Shown: positions 22,701 through 32,693 of the stretch, in pieces
Position numbering within the stretch: the first letter of the stretch is position 1
How the letters are laid out: the number at the start of each line of letters is the position of its first letter
Source: Chrysopilus asiliformis
Lineage: Eukaryota > Arthropoda > Insecta > Diptera > Rhagionidae
Direction of reading: 5' to 3'
Assembly (NCBI GenBank): GCA_964034945.1
Contig: OZ035962.1
Coordinates: forward strand, 81,799,942 to 81,863,941
DNA: 64,000 nt
Made by a program: the position numbers and the translations under genes
Notes under the pieces: model-generated
Databases searched by the model: none
Told to the model about the DNA's origin: nothing
The model's input: the letters and a program-made list of their open reading frames with translations, nothing else

Positions 22701-25700
22701 CCCGCGAATGTTTTGACTTTTCCATACATTTATTTCCCGCGAGTAAATCGTTGCGGGACCAATCAATTAAATAGAAAGTTTGACTAAAAATGTGAATTTT
22801 ATTTATACATTCAATGAATTTTAACTAAACATAAGTTTTGAAGGTCAGGAAAAACTAACTAGACGCAGTACAATCATTTAATCGAACAAATAAAACTTCA
22901 TGCGTATCAAATCAGCAAAACTGTCAAAATAATCAGCGCGGGGCTAAATAAAACTGCGTTTCTACGTCTACTAAAATAAGAAAATTTCATTCGATCGAGA
23001 TAAAACTTGCGTGGCGTATACACGTCCCGCCGGTTACGGGAATAGGGGTGAATATTTTTTGAAAACGCGGATTTTTATTTGGAGTACAAATGGAAAACCG
23101 CCACTTTTATCCAAAATTTTAGGCCTTTTGTGGAAAAATGCTTATATATTAATTCTTCAAAATATTGTCCATCACTAGCCACAACTTTTTCCCACCTTTC
23201 TGGCAGCATACGGATTCCAAAAACTGGTCGTTTTCTGGAGAGGACCCAATTTTTGGCTCTCCGTAAAAATGGAAGTACTGCTCAAACCGCCCATGCATAA
23301 TCCATCGGAACAGGTGGTAGTCGGAAGGGGCGATGTCTGGAGAATACAGCGGGTGGGGTAGGACGCCCCAATTCAGTGTTTCCAGGTAGGTTTTAACGAC
23401 ATTAGTAAGATGTGGCCGAGCGTTGTCGTTCTGCAAAAACACTTTATCATGTCTTTGCCCGAATTACCAGATACCTAGCTTATCATTTGACGTTTCTGAT
23501 ATGACATTTTTGACCAGCATTTTTATGGCTGCGCCATCTATTGGAAAACGGCTGTTTTCCATTCGTACTCTCAATATTAGGAATAATTATATCAAAAAAA
23601 AATAAAAAAAAATTTTTTAAAAAAAGCTTTTATTAAAAAAAATGCACTAAAAAGAAAAAAATAATTTTCTGGACGCTGTGTATCACAAATATAAAAGCTT
23701 TTAAAAAGCGAGATAAATGTTTATTTTATTGTTTTATGCTTTATCTCGCTTTTTAAAAGCTTTTATATTTGTGATACACAGCGTCCAGAAAATTATTTTT
23801 TTCTTTTTAGTGCATTTTTTTTAATAAAAGCTTTTTTTAAAAAATTTTTTTTTATTTTTTTTTATTTTGTTCTTTTTAGTCTTCGAATATATAGCTTTAC
23901 ATTTGAGATGTCCTTACAGGCTTTTTAACTTGAGAATCGTATTCAGCGAACCCCAAAACCCGCAGAATATATTTTTTCCCGGAACAATTGAGAAAAAGGA
24001 TAATCACGTTATCCTTACAGGACATTCCGTTATCCTTACAGACTTTTTAATGACAGATTCGGATTCAGCGATCCCAAAAACCCCAGAATAGATTTTTTTT
24101 CCGGAAAATTTGGAGAAAAGGATAATCACGTTATCCTTACAGGACCTTCCGTTATCCTTACAGACTTTTTAATGACAGATTCGGATTCAGCGACCCCAAA
24201 AACCCCCAGGATAGATTTTTTTCCGGAAAATTTGGAGAAAAGGATAATCACGTTATCCTTACAGGACCTTCCGTTATCCTTACTGACTTTTTAATGACAG
24301 ATTCGGATTCAGCGACCCCAAAAACCCCCAGGATAGATTTTTTTCCGGAAAATTTGGAGAAAAGGATAATCACGTTATCCTTACAGGACCTTCCGTTATC
24401 CTTACAGACTTTTTAATGACAGATTCGGATTCAGCGACCCCAAAAACCCCCAGAATAGATTTTTTTCCGGAAAATTTGGAGAAAAGGATAATCACGTTAT
24501 CCTTACAGGACCTTCCGTTATACTTACAGACTTTTTAATGACAGATTCGGATTCAGCGACCCCAAAAACCCCCAGGATAGATTTTTTTTCCGGAAAATTT
24601 GGAGAAAAGGATAATCACGTTATCCTTACAGGACCTTCCGTTATCCTTACTGACTTTTTAATGACAGATTCGGATTCAGCGACGCCAAAAACCCCCAGGA
24701 TAGATTTTTTTCCGGAAAATTTGGAGAAAAGGATAATCACGTTATCCTTACAGGACCTTCCGTTATCCTTATAAGGACGAAGTAGTGAAAATATTGTATT
24801 GTCATCGGACTTATATAAGTGTGCAAAATTTCAAGTCAATCGGACAAGTGGAAGTGGGTCAAAATTGGGTTGCAAGATTTGATCTGACAAACAGACAAAC
24901 AAACAAGATAGCGAGCTAAATAAAAGCTTTTAATAAAAAGAAATAACTCTGAAAAAGAGTAACATATTAGCTGTTTTATTTTAATGATCCAATCACAGAT
25001 CCAGGTAAATTCTCATACCAATTCGTAATCCAAGTTTTATCGGGATCATTAAAAAAACAGCTATCGTAACCACTGGAGTTGCAGTTGACTGCAAAATATT
25101 CAATCTATGTATGGTGGTACATCCCAACGTGGGACTGGGCCTTTTCAAATTGAAGCTTTGTAACTATTTTCGTTCCTCCGGCGCACTTACAATTTTCTAT
25201 TCATTGTCAACCATGGTCAAATCGCTACATTTGTAAGGTTTTTTGTGAGAGCCGTTGGTATCGTTAGCACCAAGTAGTGACTATCGCTACCTATCTTGAT
25301 AAGGCTAGTAGAACAAAATTTACGAATTTTTGATTTTTTTTTTTTAAAGTACAACAGTTTTTTTTTTAATATAGGAGCTTCTTAGAAAAAGGGCTTTTTA
25401 ATGGTAGAGCTTTTTAATTAACGAAAAATTTACAAAGTTATTCTTATACGTTTTCAACTCTATCCATTCTCAATATTATTGTGTAGACCACTGTAGTCGA
25501 TTGCAATTATTGGAGAGTATGGAGAAAACTTAGACGTATGTAACAGAGAATAACTTACTGGAGCTTTCATGGGTAATTTTATATTTATAAAATAAGAGAA
25601 TTTATGTTTTGGTTTGCACAAATTTTTTTAAAAAACAGTGGGTTACAAAATTACCGTATTTTCTTCAAATTTCGCCACCTTCTGTGGTGTTACTGGTCGA

Positions 25701-26434
25701 AAAGCCAACGTCAGTAGTGTGGCTAAAGCACACAAAGCTGCTTGAACGTGAAAAACCATTTTCCAGTCATATTCGTCAATTAAATAATGAGTTATCTCCG
25801 ACATGCAGAAGGTCCCAATACCTGCTCCACAGATCGCCAAACCGCTTGCAATGGCTCGGAATTTTTCAAAATAAAATCCCACAATTAGTTGGGATGAAGT
25901 AATTATCATGCCGAACCCGATACCCGCTGTTTTTAATAATAAACAAAATCAAAATTTTATAATAAAAAAGTTCTATTTAAAGATGTGTTTTTCACCAACA
26001 AAGCCATAGCAAATGATCAACTCTATTAAATTCGTGCAAAATGTGCATCCGAAAATACCAAGACAGCATAAAGTCCCCCCAAAAATGGCAACTGGTCGAA
26101 AGCCGAATTTATTAACAATGGCACTTGCTACCGGGCCAATCAGGTAATAACTTCCTATTTGAATCGAACTAATAAAGCTTGCTTGGCTCCAGGTAAATTT
26201 CATGTCTTGTGTTAAATCAGCTAAAATGGCTCCGATGCTAGAGACGATTCCGTCAATAATGGCGTGGCATAAAAACGCAACGAACACAATTACCCACCCC
26301 CAGCCTCCATCAGGTGGTATGGATATAAACACCTTTTAATTAAAAATTCATACCTTAAATGTAAAAAAATATGCAAAAAAAAAAAAGTTTACATAAACAG
26401 AATTCTCCTTTTCTTCATTTTTATTTGTGTTCAT
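19762..26434 (-). CDS. SLC16/MCT-family monocarboxylate transporter (MCT-B), 8 coding exons
   Basis: Paralogue of MCT-A, on the opposite strand and tail-to-tail with it (3.8 kb between stops). Exons in transcript order: 26434-26393, 26332-25996, 25926-25655, 22464-22305, 22237-22002, 21911-21704, about 20399-20124, 20051-19762. All junctions are GT-AG and the phases join (0,1,0,1,0,1,1), giving about 606 aa. PPDGGWGWV is at residues 20-28, YFEKFRAIASG at 145-155, and EARPLFRSDILFHGSL in the central loop echoes MCT-A. The TM8 arginine is kept (SNTCFRVTTG). The C-terminus is KKRVTFTEEA. Introns are 60, 69, 3190, 67, 90, about 1304 and 72 bp. Two weak points: the start (short first exon MNTNKNEEKE; an open, phase-incompatible stretch lies further upstream) and the 5' edge of exon 7, where the frame runs into a MITE with no other acceptor visible. 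Likely a plasma-membrane carboxylate carrier; substrate unknown. Confidence 0.88.
20382..20724. mobile_element. MITE M1, copy 2 (343 bp), abutting MCT-B exon 7
   Basis: Ends CAGGGTATTCACAGTCCTCT and (complement) CAGGGTATTCACAGTCCTCT, flanked by TAT at 20379-20381 and 20725-20727. Shares TCGGTATCAAGAATCAACCG and the following 100 bp with copy 1. The inner edge is within about 50 bp of MCT-B codons that align with MCT-A, so it sits at or inside the intron-exon boundary. Confidence 0.85.
22558..23051. mobile_element. TIR element (about 490 bp) in MCT-B intron 3
   Basis: Ends CCCTATTCCCGTAACCGGCG then GGACGTGTACGCC, repeated in complement on the right (GGCGTATACACGTCCCGCCG). The GC-rich ends stand out against the AT-rich surroundings. 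No coding capacity and no clear target duplication. Confidence 0.8.
23149..23445 (-). pseudogene. Mariner-family transposase, C-terminal fragment
   Basis: About 97 codons on the - strand include LQNDNARPHL, the region of the last catalytic aspartate in mariner transposases, followed by VLPHPLYSPDIAPSDYHLFR, the mariner C-terminal block. The DNA-binding part and the first two catalytic positions are missing and no stop-free extension exists, so this is a dead fragment lodged in MCT-B intron 3. Confidence 0.85.
23594..23863. repeat. Perfect palindrome, two 124-bp arms, 22-nt spacer
   Basis: Left arm 23594-23717 and right arm 23740-23863 match base for base as far as I can check by eye, including the A and T run lengths. 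The centre is GCGAGATAAA / TTTATCTCGC. A decayed version sits at 36365-36535, also directly before an array of the same 120-bp-class repeat, so the palindrome appears to be part of one element. Confidence 0.9.
23866..24780 (+). repeat. 122-bp tandem array (about 6.5 units) in MCT-B intron 3
   Basis: GGATAATCACGTTATCCTTA recurs at 23998, 24120, 24242, 24364, 24486, 24609 and 24731: spacing 122 (one 123). Units also hold ATTCGGATTCAGCGACCCCA and TTTTTTTCCGGAAAATTTGG and are nearly identical, so amplification is recent. Each unit contains ATAA-CGTTAT inverted words. The same unit, more divergent, forms the arrays at 36700-37260 and, reversed, 58150-58640. Confidence 0.92.
24781..25654. other. 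Remainder of MCT-B intron 3, repeat debris
   Basis: First 130 bp look like the tail of the array-bearing element (AATTTCAAGTCAATCGGACA..., then ACAAACAGACAAACAAACAAG). No gene seen in the rest. Confidence 0.5.
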
Positions 26435-26900
26435 ATCGTCTTCACTTTTATAACCAAATAGAAGTCTATTTAACCGAAAGGATTCATATATCTCAGCCGA
26501 TGATTCTTCCTTTAAAACGAATTTTGAGTTTTCTTCCTGATTTTGATGGTTTAAAGATTCATTTGAAGATCTAAATTGGAAATTTTGTTAGCCAAATTAA
26601 CTATTGCTACTGAAATTTTGAGAAATACTGGGTAATTTTTTGATTTTCGATTGACATTTTGCCTGTCGCCTTTTGCTTACAAGGTTTGAAATCAAGGCGT
26701 CCTTCGGTAATGTTAGAAGTTTCAAAGAAAATGTATTGTTTCTATTAGAAATTGTAATAGATTTTATAGATAGATTCATGCCAATTTCATTTCTATCTTT
26801 ATTCAATAATATTCTTCGACCAAAGACAAAGTTGTAAATCCCAGACTATATTTCGCTTTTAAATATCTGGTTTTTATACTCTCTATGAAAACCATATAGT
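26435..26900. other. 5' region of MCT-B
   Basis: On the - strand, an open stretch from 26806 and a strong donor (CTTGTAAGC near 26680) suggest an upstream exon, but its phase does not join the next exon without a stop, so I did not include it. It could be 5'UTR. Confidence 0.35.
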
Positions 26901-29452
26901 AGTATATTAGATTTAGTATACCGTTTGTAACGAATCGAACCAATTGTCGGACACAAAAATGAACTGTGTTTGAGATCCCATAGAGAAAAAATAGTAAATC
27001 TAACTATTTTATAAGGCGAAAACGGGATTATAAATACAATAGTTAATTTCAATTACAAAAATAGTCAAAATCCGATATTTTCATAAAAAATTTAACTACT
27101 TAGTAGTAAAATTTACTGTTTTTTGGTTAAATTGACTAGTTTTGCAGTTAAAGTTAATTTTTTTGTAATTCAAATTAAATATTTTAGTTATAATCCCGAT
27201 TCTCGGTTATCAAATAGTTAGAAACCCTATTTTTTTTCTCTGCGTGATGGCAAAAGATATTGAGCTAAAGACTTAAAATTGTTGTCCAGTTGCGTTTTTT
27301 TTCGAAAATAGCAAAGCTAAGTTCTTGAACCAGCAAAATTTCCCACACAAGCGAAACAGCTTTTTGAAATTTTCTCGAAAACGGTTAGTGACATCGAAAC
27401 ATTTAAATAAGCAAAGTGTGTTCAGAATATGATTTTACATAACTCTTTCACACATCCAAATTCAATCGAACTATTCCTTCATCCTCCACCAAACATAATA
27501 AGTACAATCGATTTTTGCAATTTCCTCGAAAACGGTGCATATAATTGAAAAATTTATGAATCAAGACTGTGTTTCGTTTATGTTTTTACTTAACCGTTCC
27601 ATACGTCAAAATCCAATCTGGCAAATTCTTCCCCTCTTTCCCATACAAATGGATTTCTTTTCATGAGCAATTTGTCTGTTCTCATATATAGTATTTGATG
27701 ATTGGCCCCTGGCAATTGAAGTTTTTATTATTTTTTATAATAAAATCGAGATGATATAATTATTACTAATCGATTGAATTCATGTCGAGCGGTCAAAAAA
27801 TTTCAAACATGTGTAAAAAATCGTTTGTCACAAGAATAGTTTTATTTCAACAGTCATGGCGATAAGTTTGATATCTCTATAAAATTTTATTCAACAGAGA
27901 TAAATTTCGGTAGACAAAAGGTAGTAGGTACCTAATTGTTAAATTAAAAAGGTGATAAATAAAAATAATCAAAGCATGGTGTTAATAAAACAAATACAAT
28001 TTTAAGGTCAAAATTAGGTGTCGGTGATACGCCTGATAAACTGCATGATTATCGAATTTAATATTTTTACATCTAGCAGTTTATTAACATCGTTATATGA
28101 AAAAGCTCTAGTTAAAATGTGCGTGGAAGACTCTTTTGCAAATAAAGTGTTTTTATACTCTGATATATCATAGAGGAGTATATTAGATTTAGTATACCGT
28201 TTGTAACGAATCGAACCAATTGTCGGACACAAAAATGAACTGTGTTTGAGATCCCATAGAGAAAAAATAGTAAATCTAACTATTTTATAAGGCGAAAACG
28301 GGATTATAAATACAATAGTTAATTTCAATTACAAAAATAGTCAAAATCCGATATTTTCATAAAAAATTTAACTACTTAGTAGTAAAATTTACTGTTTTTT
28401 GGTTAAATTGACTAGTTTTGCAGTTAAAGTTAATTTTTTTGTAATTCAAATTAAATATTTTAGTTATAATCCCGATTCTCGGTTATCAAATAGTTAGAAA
28501 CCCTATTTTTTTTCTCTGCGTGATGGCAAAAGATATTGAGCTAAAGACTTAAAATTGTTGTCCAGTTGCGTTTTTTTTCGAAAATAGCAAAGCTAAGTTC
28601 TTGAACCAGCAAAATTTCCCACACAAGCGAAACAGCTTTTTGAAATTTTCTCGAAAACGGTTAGTGACATCGAAACATTTAAATAAGCAAAGTGTGTTCA
28701 GAATATGATTTTACATAACTCTTTCACACATCCAAATTCAATCGAACTATTCCTTCATCCTCCACCAAACAAAATAAGTACAATCGATTTTTGCAATTTC
28801 CTCGAAAACGGTGCATATAATTGAAAAATTTATGAATCAAGACTGTGTTTCGTTTATGTTTTTACTTAACCGTTCCATACGTCAAAATCCAATCTGGCAA
28901 ATTCTTCCCCTCTTTCCCATACAAATGGATTTCTTTTCATGAGCAATTTGTCTGTTCTCATATATAGTATTTGATGATTGGCCCCTGGCAATTGAAGTTT
29001 TTATTATTTTTTATAATAAAATCGAGATGATATAATTATTACTAATCGATTGAATTCATGTCGAGCGGTCAAAAAATTTCAAACATGTGTAAAAAATCGT
29101 TTGTCACAAGAATAGTTTTATTTCAACAGTCATGGCGATAAGTTTGATATCTCTATAAAATTTTATTCAACAGAGATAAATTTCGGTAGACAAAAGGTAG
29201 TAGGTACCTAATTGTTAAAATAAAAAGGTGATAAATAAAAATAATCAAAGCATGGTGTTAATAAAACAAATACAATTTTAAGGTCAAAATTAGGTGTCGG
29301 TGATACGCCTGATAAACTGCATGATTATCGAATTTAATATTTTTACATCTAGCAGTTTATTAACATCGTTATATGAAAAAGCTCTAGTTAAAATGTGCGT
29401 GGAAGACTCTTTTGCAAATAAAGTGTTTTTATACTCTGATATATCATAGAGG
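26901..29452 (+). repeat. 1,276-bp tandem duplication, two near-identical units
   Basis: Unit 1 26901-28176 and unit 2 28177-29452; AGTATATTAGATTTAGTATA starts both, and again at 29453 where a third, diverged family A copy begins. Only a few differences were seen (for example ACATAATAAG versus ACAAAATAAG, and TTAAATTAAAA versus TTAAAATAAAA). Each unit holds a family A head, a nested AGAGAAAAAATAG...TTTTTTTTCTCTG element, and about 500 bp of other DNA. It lies 0.5-3 kb upstream of MCT-B. Confidence 0.93.
26976..27245. mobile_element. MITE nested in family A element (duplicated at 28252-28520)
   Basis: Ends AGAGAAAAAATAGTAAATCT and (complement) AGAGAAAAAAAATAGGGTTT; inside, AACTATTT and AAATAGTT words form further inverted pairs. 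Present in both duplicated units, so it inserted before the duplication. Confidence 0.65.
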
Positions 29453-29965
29453 AGTATATTAGATTTAGTATACCGTTTGTAACGCATCGAACCAATCATC
29501 GGACATAAAAATGAACTACAATAGAGTGTTAAGGATGACAAAAAATTTTGATTTTCGGATGGCCGTCCGTCTGTCCGTCCGTCTATCCGTCCGTCTATCC
29601 GTCCGTCTGTCCGTCCGTCAATCCGCCCGTGAACACCATTACTTTCGAAAAGATTGAGGTAGAGACCTGAAATATTATATAGTTACGTTTCTCGTAAATG
29701 GCTCGGCTAAATTCTTGACGATTTAGGTAAAATGTGTTTAGAATAGGATTTTGCATAACTTATCCATACATCAAAATTCAAAAGAACCACTGCTTCCCCC
29801 TCTCCCAAACAAATGGAATACTTTTTTCCTGTTTTCTTGAAAACTGTGCATCGTATCGAAAAATTTATAAAGATGAAATGTGTTTATAAATCTGTTTAGA
29901 ACATTATTTTGTATAACCCTTCCATACACTAATCGGACCACTTCTTTCCTTCTGGTTTTATGACA
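29424..29965 (+). mobile_element. (GTCY)n family A element with extended GTCY tract
   Basis: Same head as above, then ATCGAACCAATCATCGGACA and a GTCCGTCTGTCCGTCCGTCT-type tract (29566-29632), then the AACACCATTACTTTCGAAAA core. Lacks the nested MITE seen in the neighbouring duplicated units. Confidence 0.75.
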
Positions 29966-31650
29966 ATTTTTTTGTGCAATAGCACACAGACTTTTACCTG
30001 AGTTTCGAATCATTGATGATATCAAAATATTTAGAAGGTTTTGTTGTAAACCATCAAGAGCAGAGGTCTGGATAGTAGATGAGGCTGACGGTTTTGTTAG
30101 CATTAAGCACTCACGTAACTAGCTAACGTGGCGCAACTAGAAATTTTATGCATTTACAAAATTTCTCAGGCATCCCCGCGACGACCGAATTTTCAAAAAC
30201 CTTACTTTTTGCGGAAATCTAGAGATTGTTTATAAGCCTACCAGACCTCGATGGCGGACGTTTAAAAAATATATGATTTGACACGGAGAGAAATAAATGA
30301 CTCCCTAAAAGCGGAATTATTCCTATATTTTTGGGAACATTTCCATTTGTTTAGCACGAATTCCCTTTTGTTTGGGAGACATTACCAAAAAATTTGACTG
30401 TCTCGTATACTTTTTGTACACTTTTTGTAGGAATCTGTCTAATTATTCCTCTTCGCGTATATGCTTCAATAGGTCTCATTCACTTAAAAAAAAAAAAAAT
30501 GCTTTACGTCAAACCGTAATAAAATCATTAAAAAATATACATTTTGTACCGTTTTAAATGAAAATAAACCTAATATGCAAAAGAAAACAAAAGTGTTTTC
30601 AATATACTCATCTTTAAGCAACCCAATGAAGCAATAATATTCAGAATAAAGTCTTTTTTACCAACTCCAGCAATCCACCATAATCTGGGAAATCTGAGCT
30701 AAAATCTGCTCGGCTTTGTATACAGAAAAAAAAAACAAAATACCACCACAGAAATTCAAAGTTATGATCAAGTTTACTAAGTCACTGGGTCTGGGGTAGT
30801 AAAACCAGGCGAAAAGCAGAAAGTATATCGGGTAACAGAAAATTAGCCATGAAACCCTTAAGTGTTGATTTAAAAAGAAAGAAAAAACTCTGGCGACAAC
30901 AAAAAGTTTCATTTCTCAGTGTAAAATTTACCATGAATGAAAACAAACCCCAAACTCCAACTATATTCAGTATTGAGCTCAATTTGCACCAAACACCCTG
31001 AGTTTTCCAGTTTCGACTTCATCCCTTATTTATCGGCCGGTGTTATTTTCAGCCATTCTTTTCTTGACATTTATGGGACGTAAGGGGAACAAGAGATTTT
31101 GTGACGACATGACGTCTTTATTGGGGATGTATTTTACCAAAGGGGTGGAAAAACGAGAGAGAGAGAGAGAGAGGGAGAGAGGATTTCAATAAAAGCTCTG
31201 ATATTCTTAAGGAAATTTGTTAACAAGATTTTGCGCATGACATGACAGCGATATTTTTGTTCGGTTAATGATGATGTTACACAATTCAGTTTCTTGTTGT
31301 AAAATACGGATTTTTAAGGTACAGTATTTAATATTTTGAGTTTATAAATGCAAAAAACAAAATTTACCATAAACTTTTAACTTTAAAGCCATGAAATTTT
31401 GCAGCCATGTTCTGTTTTGAAATATAACCGTAATCTTGTTAACTGAAATGCCTACAATGGCGGGTTTTTTGAATTCGTTTTTTCAGCGATTTACTTTCAG
31501 TACCTTATTTTGTTGGAATTTTTCGGCTTACAGGTCATAAAAAAATATAATAAAATGCTATATTATTTTTGTGGATGTTTTCACATTTGAAAAGTTCCTT
31601 CCAACAGGTCAGGCATGCTTGCTCTGAAGCTGGCTCACAGTCATCAGAGT
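29966..31650. other. Intergenic, no gene recognised; GA microsatellite
   Basis: A (GA)n run is at about 31157-31182. Short frames near 30658-30982 on the - strand are hydrophobic but low-complexity and have no splice partners or homology I recognise. Confidence 0.45.
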
Positions 31651-31655
31651 CTGTT

Positions 31656-32108
31656 GTAAGCGCAAAACACAATTTGCCCGACAAAACATTTACGGCAACA
31701 TTTCATATTTTAAACTCATAGTACTTCTGTATACAATCAATCCGATCAACTTTGTCTTCGTAAAAAGTTGAATCGAATTTAACTTTTGCCGCGACAGCTC
31801 GCAGACAAAATTTCATACTTTATTCAAAATTAAATATTGTCGTGATGTCATAGAATCTAAATTTCGTCACTTAAAGAAAGTATCAGGAAATATAGTTCGT
31901 ATGCTGTGTTGCTAACATTCACATTTCTATTATGTATGATAATTGGTAACAAAATAAGGTTAGATGTGGCTTACAATCCCATTGTCAAAATCAAATGAAA
32001 AGCAAATGACGTTTAGAACAATAAAGTGTGCGCAATTGTGTGTGGAAGACAACTTTGTCGCCATAATCTGTCGCCGTAAATGTTGTATTGGGCAAATTGT
32101 ATTCCGGC
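31656..32108. mobile_element. TIR element T2, copy 1 (about 450 bp)
   Basis: Ends GCGCAAAACACAATTTGCCC and (complement) GCCGGAATACAATTTGCCC, each followed by AACATTTACGGC. Same family, opposite orientation, at 55683-56127; interior strings such as CATTCACATTTCTAT and GAACTATATTTCCT are shared. Confidence 0.75.
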
Positions 32109-32212
32109 CTTTACCAGCTTCCACGTAGGCTTAGGCTAAATCTTATGTGAATTATAAGGAAAGGCAAAAATAGCTCCATCAGTACCTTATTTTTATTATT
32201 CCTTGTTCTTAG

Positions 32213-32693
32213 GTCCCGTTTATACATGCCACTTTATTCCGCGAATTTTATTCTACTCCCGAACTCGAATTTTTCCATATAAAACTGTCCGAATAAATTC
32301 AAATTTTGGAAATTTTTGCTAGGGCCCCGTTTACACGTCCGATTTTTTCTTAAATTTCTCGGCGAATTTTATTTTAACTTTTAAAGTTGTCAAGATTTGA
32401 ATTTATTCCATCGTGCCGGAGCAATTTTATTTGAAAAATTTCGAGTTTCGGCGTCTTTCAGATTTTTTTTTTTTTGAATTTTGTGTTGTAGTGTAAACGG
32501 TTGTACTAAAATGCGAATTTAGTGTCGAGAATTAAAGTGCGATATGTAAACGGCACCTAAGTGATTTTATTCTGCGATAGATGAATAAAATTCGCGGAAC
32601 AAATTCTGCATAAAATTCGCGGAAAAAATTTTGAATAAAATTCACGGAGAAATTCCAGAAAAATCGCAAGTGCGATATGTAAATGGGGCATTA
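32213..32693 (-). mobile_element. Dispersed TIR-like element (relative of 1380-2063)
   Basis: Starts GGTCCCGTTTATACATGCC; contains GCGATAGATGAATAAAATTC and the CACGGAGAAATTCC block that is the complement of 1398-1440; internal GATATGTAAACGGCACC and a terminal GATATGTAAATGGGGC suggest two partial copies in tandem. Confidence 0.5.

Noticed and set aside
25609..25902. + strand frame of 97 codons
   Set aside because: Antisense shadow of MCT-B exon 3.
26597..26806. Candidate first coding exon of MCT-B
   Set aside because: Its donor is good, but joining it to the next open stretch gives an immediate stop in the required phase; the later ATG at 26434 was preferred.
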